A DNA stretch of 10,672 bases from Pseudomonas sp. (lineage in GTDB: Bacteria; Pseudomonadota; Gammaproteobacteria; Pseudomonadales; Pseudomonadaceae), in contig JAPLSD010000583.1 of NCBI GenBank assembly GCA_026398835.1, positions 1 to 10,672 on the forward strand, read 5' to 3'. Within the stretch, counting starts at the first letter, position 1. Every line of letters begins with the position of its first letter. Below the pieces are notes generated by a model, which searched no databases, was not told where the DNA came from, and saw only the letters and a program-made list of their open reading frames with translations. Shown here one piece after another: positions 8,619-10,672 of this stretch. A program made the translations under genes and the position numbers.

Positions 8619-8879
8619 TCAGGCGTTACCTGGCTCAGCGTCGCCTTGTTCGGTTTCGGTTGCGCTAGGCAAGCGAATTGGACGAACCGGTACCACTGTC
8701 GAGATAGCGTGTTTGTAAACCATCTGGCTGACGGTGTTTTTCAGCAAAATCACGAACTGGTCGAAGGACTCGATCTGACCTTGCAGTTTGATCCCGTTGA
8801 CCAGATAGATGGAAACCCCAACTTTCTCTTTACGTAAAGTATTCAAGTAAGGGTCTTGTAGCGAATGCCCTTTTGACAT
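8619..8879 (-). CDS. hfq: RNA chaperone Hfq
   Basis: Hfq is a hexameric Sm-like protein that binds sRNAs and mRNAs, helps them pair, and in pseudomonads also works with Crc in catabolite repression. The 86-residue product has the whole Sm fold: [17 protein letters not shown] at 2-18 (Gln8 and Asp9 near the proximal-face site), Sm1 with [21 protein letters not shown] at about 22-42, and Sm2 with the [10 protein letters not shown] block at 55-64 (the YKH motif at the proximal pore). The short tail of about 20 residues ends AEPGNA, as in other Pseudomonas Hfq, unlike the long tail of E. coli. An in-frame ATG further upstream would add a hydrophobic 24-residue extension. I reject it because the ATG at 8879 has AAGGAG 8 nt upstream and gives the family N-terminus. 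The gene lies between miaA (96-bp gap) and hflX (12-bp gap). Confidence 0.98.
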   Translation of the reverse strand: MSKGHSLQDPYLNTLRKEKVGVSIYLVNGIKLQGQIESFDQFVILLKNTVSQMVYKHAISTVVPVRPIRLPSATETEQGDAEPGNA

Positions 8880-8901
8880 GTGCCGCACTCCTTTAAGGAT
8901 C

Positions 8902-8922
8902 AATAATAAAAAAATTAGAAAA
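8902..8922 (-). promoter_or_regulatory. U-rich tract in the hfq leader
   Basis: On the minus strand the hfq upstream region carries TTTTCTAA followed by seven T and ATTATTG, ending about 22 nt before the hfq ATG and just before its AAGGAG. This is the most A/T-rich stretch in the window. It could hold the -10 region of an hfq promoter (TATTAT is present, but I see no fitting -35), or act in the mRNA as a U-rich Hfq-binding site for autoregulation, as known for E. coli hfq. A weak stem before it (TGGC with GCCA) followed by the T-run might also partly terminate miaA transcripts. The sequence does not decide between these. Confidence 0.4.
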
Positions 8923-8975
8923 CAGATGGCTTGTGGCCGCCACTCCCCCAAAGGATAGACGGCAATTGCAAGGAC

Positions 8976-9947
8976 TCAGCTCAATATGGAGACCGTTCCC
9001 AAGTATTTCAAGGCGCGTGGCAGATTGTCGCAATCCAGGCTGTCCAGCCAATGCAGGTCAGCCCAGCTGCGTAGCCAGGTGAACTGGCGCTTCGCCAATT
9101 GGCGCGTGGCAATGATGCCGCGCTCCTGCATCTCGGCTGACGTCAGCTTGCCATCCAGGTGATCCCAGACTTGTCGATAGCCTACAGCACGTATAGACGG
9201 CAACCCGGTATGCAGGTCACTTCTTGAACGCAGAGCTACGACCTCGTCAATGAACCCCTGTTCCAACATTTGTGTGAATCTTTGTGCAATTCGCTCGTGC
9301 AGTACCTGACGGTTCGCCGGAGCGATGGCCAAGTTCGCGACAGTATAGGGCAATTGTCCGTGTCCCGAAGCGGCTGCTTCAGTACTTTGCGCAGATTGTC
9401 GCTGTCGATGAGCCGTCATGCTCAGACCACTGACTCGATAAACTTCCAGCGCCCGGCTCAGTCGTTGCGGATCATTGGGATGGATTCTCGCCGCAGATTC
9501 CGGATCGATCACCGCCAGCTGGTCGTGCAGGGCTTGCCAGCCAAGGCGTGCAGCCTCTTCTTCAATTTCTGCGCGCACCTGCGGATCGGCCGCCGGCATA
9601 TCCGCCAGACCTTCGAGCAAAGCCTTGTAATAGAGCATTGTCCCGCCCACCAGCAGCGGAATTTTGCCGCGCGCGGTGATATCGGCCATGGCCGCCAGGG
9701 CGTCAGTTCGAAATTCAGCCGCGGAATAGCTCTGCGCCGGATCGAGAATGTCGATCAAACGATGGGGAAATTGCGCCAATAGCTCTTTTGAAGGCTTGGC
9801 GGTGCCGATGTCCATGCCGCGGTAGACCAGCGCCGAATCGACGCTGATCAGCTCGCAGGGCAGCACTTTAGTCAGCTCGATGGCCAGATCGGTCTTGCCC
9901 GCAGCCGTCGGGCCCATCAGGAATATGGCTGGAGGGAGCTGGCTCAT
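8976..9947 (-). CDS. miaA: tRNA dimethylallyltransferase
   Basis: MiaA transfers a dimethylallyl group to A37 of tRNAs reading U-starting codons (i6A37), which is later methylthiolated by MiaB. The 323-residue product shows a P-loop GPTAAGKT at 12-19, the [18 protein letters not shown] block at 35-52 with Asp37, [16 protein letters not shown] at 98-113 (prenyl acceptor/tunnel region), [15 protein letters not shown] at 156-170, [11 protein letters not shown] at 251-261 and [13 protein letters not shown] at 281-293. The frame is open further upstream, but I chose the ATG at 9945-9947 because it gives the family N-terminus and its A is the last base of the mutL TGA (TGATG). No good Shine-Dalgarno precedes it (the preceding bases are GCGCGGTCGTTG), so translation probably depends on ribosomes finishing mutL. 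An insert-like low-complexity piece (about 184-198, Ser/Ala/Gln-rich) lies in the middle of the protein and looks like an ordinary variable loop. Confidence 0.97.
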   Translation of the reverse strand: MSQLPPAIFLMGPTAAGKTDLAIELTKVLPCELISVDSALVYRGMDIGTAKPSKELLAQFPHRLIDILDPAQSYSAAEFRTDALAAMADITARGKIPLLVGGTMLYYKALLEGLADMPAADPQVRAEIEEEAARLGWQALHDQLAVIDPESAARIHPNDPQRLSRALEVYRVSGLSMTAHRQRQSAQSTEAAASGHGQLPYTVANLAIAPANRQVLHERIAQRFTQMLEQGFIDEVVALRSRSDLHTGLPSIRAVGYRQVWDHLDGKLTSAEMQERGIIATRQLAKRQFTWLRSWADLHWLDSLDCDNLPRALKYLGTVSILS

Positions 9948-10672
9948 CAACGACCGCGCAAGAACAGTTTGTCCAGATCGTCCAGGCCAAGCTGGGTCCA
10001 GGTCGGTCGGCCATGGTTGCACTGACCGCTACGTTCGGTGTTTTCCATATCGCGCAGCAAACCGTTCATTTCCGGCAACGCCAGGCGCCGATTGGCGCGA
10101 ATCGCACCGTGGCAGGCCATGGTCCCGAGCAACTCGTTGAGATGCGCCTGGATTCGGTCGCTGGTGCCGTATTCCATCAGGTCCGCCAGGACATCATGAA
10201 CCAGACGGTTGGCCTCGGCCTGCTTGAGCAGCGCCGGGATTTGCCGGATGGCCAGGGTTTCAGGGCCCAGCCGTTGCAACTCGAAGCCCAGACGCTGGAA
10301 CCAGCTGACGTGCTCCTCAGCGCAGTCCGCTTCACGCTGACTGACCGCAATCGACTCAGGCACCAACAATGGCTGGCCGCTCAGGCCTTCGCTGGCCATG
10401 GCGACTTTCAGCCGCTCATACATGATCCGCTCATGGGCTGCGTGCATATCCACCAGCACCAGGCCTTGGGCGTTTTCCGAGAGAATATAGATGCCTTTGA
10501 GCTGCGCCAGCGCATAACCCAAGGGCGGAATATCACCCTGGCCGTCGGGCAATGTCACTACCCCGTTTACTGGCAAAGGCGCATAAAACTCGCGATAGGC
10601 ACTCTGGGCTTCGGCGGCCGGCAGCGCCGATTGAGGCCGTGGCGTGTATTGGTATTGATAGCCCGCCCCGGC
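9947..10672 (-). CDS. mutL: DNA mismatch repair protein MutL, C-terminal part (cut by window edge)
   Basis: This is the last 241 codons of mutL; the frame stays open to the right edge, so the N-terminal GHKL ATPase domain lies outside the window. MutL links mismatch recognition by MutS to strand removal. Visible residues 1-32 are a Gln/Pro/Ala-rich linker ([11 protein letters not shown]); the dimerisation/endonuclease domain begins near 48 ([17 protein letters not shown]). Metal-binding motifs typical of endonuclease-type MutL are present: DMHAAHE at 75-81 with Glu86 (the DQHA(X)2E(X)4E motif with Met for Gln), ACHGAIRA at 186-193, CNHGRP at 218-223 and a terminal FLR at 237-239. This fits pseudomonads, which lack MutH and, as reported for P. 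aeruginosa, use MutL as the nicking enzyme. The TGA at 9947-9949 overlaps the miaA start by one base. Confidence 0.95.
   Translation of the reverse strand, partial: AGAGYQYQYTPRPQSALPAAEAQSAYREFYAPLPVNGVVTLPDGQGDIPPLGYALAQLKGIYILSENAQGLVLVDMHAAHERIMYERLKVAMASEGLSGQPLLVPESIAVSQREADCAEEHVSWFQRLGFELQRLGPETLAIRQIPALLKQAEANRLVHDVLADLMEYGTSDRIQAHLNELLGTMACHGAIRANRRLALPEMNGLLRDMENTERSGQCNHGRPTWTQLGLDDLDKLFLRGR

Noticed and set aside
8043..8837. A 264-codon plus-strand open frame opposite hflX and hfq
   Set aside because: It is antisense to two well-identified genes and spans their junction. It shows no family features of its own.
8925..8945. Possible sigma-54 promoter (TGGC...GCC) upstream of hfq
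   Set aside because: The GG and GC dinucleotides are one base too close together, and the flanking bases do not match TGGCACG-N4-TTGC.
8880..8951. N-terminal extension of hfq by 24 hydrophobic residues (possible signal or membrane segment)
   Set aside because: The internal ATG at 8879 has an excellent Shine-Dalgarno and gives the invariant Hfq N-terminus. The hydrophobic run comes from translating the T-rich leader.
9948..10022. Longer miaA start with 25 extra residues
   Set aside because: It would overlap the conserved end of mutL and precede the usual MiaA N-terminus. The TGATG overlap start fits the family and the operon arrangement.

Overview
The window is a chromosomal housekeeping segment of a Pseudomonas, most likely in or near the P. 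fluorescens group. Three things point there: the gene order mutL-miaA-hfq-hflX-hflK-hflC followed by hisZ-purA, a Pseudomonas-type Hfq (86 residues, with a C-terminal tail ending AEPGNA), and REP-like inverted sequences in the left-hand intergenic gap. GC content is high, codon use looks uniform, and no mobile element, CRISPR array, tRNA or rRNA is visible. I could not run a database search, so species-level placement is inference.

Everything except a gene tail at the left edge lies on the minus strand, so transcription runs right to left. From the right: the C-terminal 241 codons of mutL (cut by the window edge); miaA, whose ATG overlaps the mutL stop in a TGATG; a 96-bp gap with a U-rich leader; hfq; hflX, which starts with TTG 12 nt after the hfq stop; a 96-bp gap with a terminator-like hairpin; hflK and hflC, again joined by TGATG; and then two tandem hairpins, the second a good intrinsic terminator. 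This is the classic mutL-miaA-hfq-hfl superoperon: mismatch repair, tRNA i6A modification, the RNA chaperone, a ribosome-splitting GTPase and the SPFH pair that controls FtsH.

After a gap of 276 bp comes a second unit, hisZ-purA (54 bp apart). It pairs the HisRS-like regulatory subunit of ATP phosphoribosyltransferase with adenylosuccinate synthetase, and ends at a terminator at about 2311-2340. A third minus-strand gene then encodes a 644-residue methyl-accepting chemotaxis protein with a periplasmic sensor region I cannot assign to a ligand. Its 3' end faces the 3' end of a plus-strand ABC transporter permease (only the last 55 codons are in the window), with a REP-like inverted pair between them.

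No undescribed multi-gene system was found. The points most worth a second look are the hairpin separating hflX from hflK, the TTG start of hflX with its palindromic ribosome binding site, the U-rich hfq leader, the DMHA variant of the MutL endonuclease motif, the unassigned sensor of the chemoreceptor, and the absence of a small gene that I recall between hflC and hisZ/purA in relatives.
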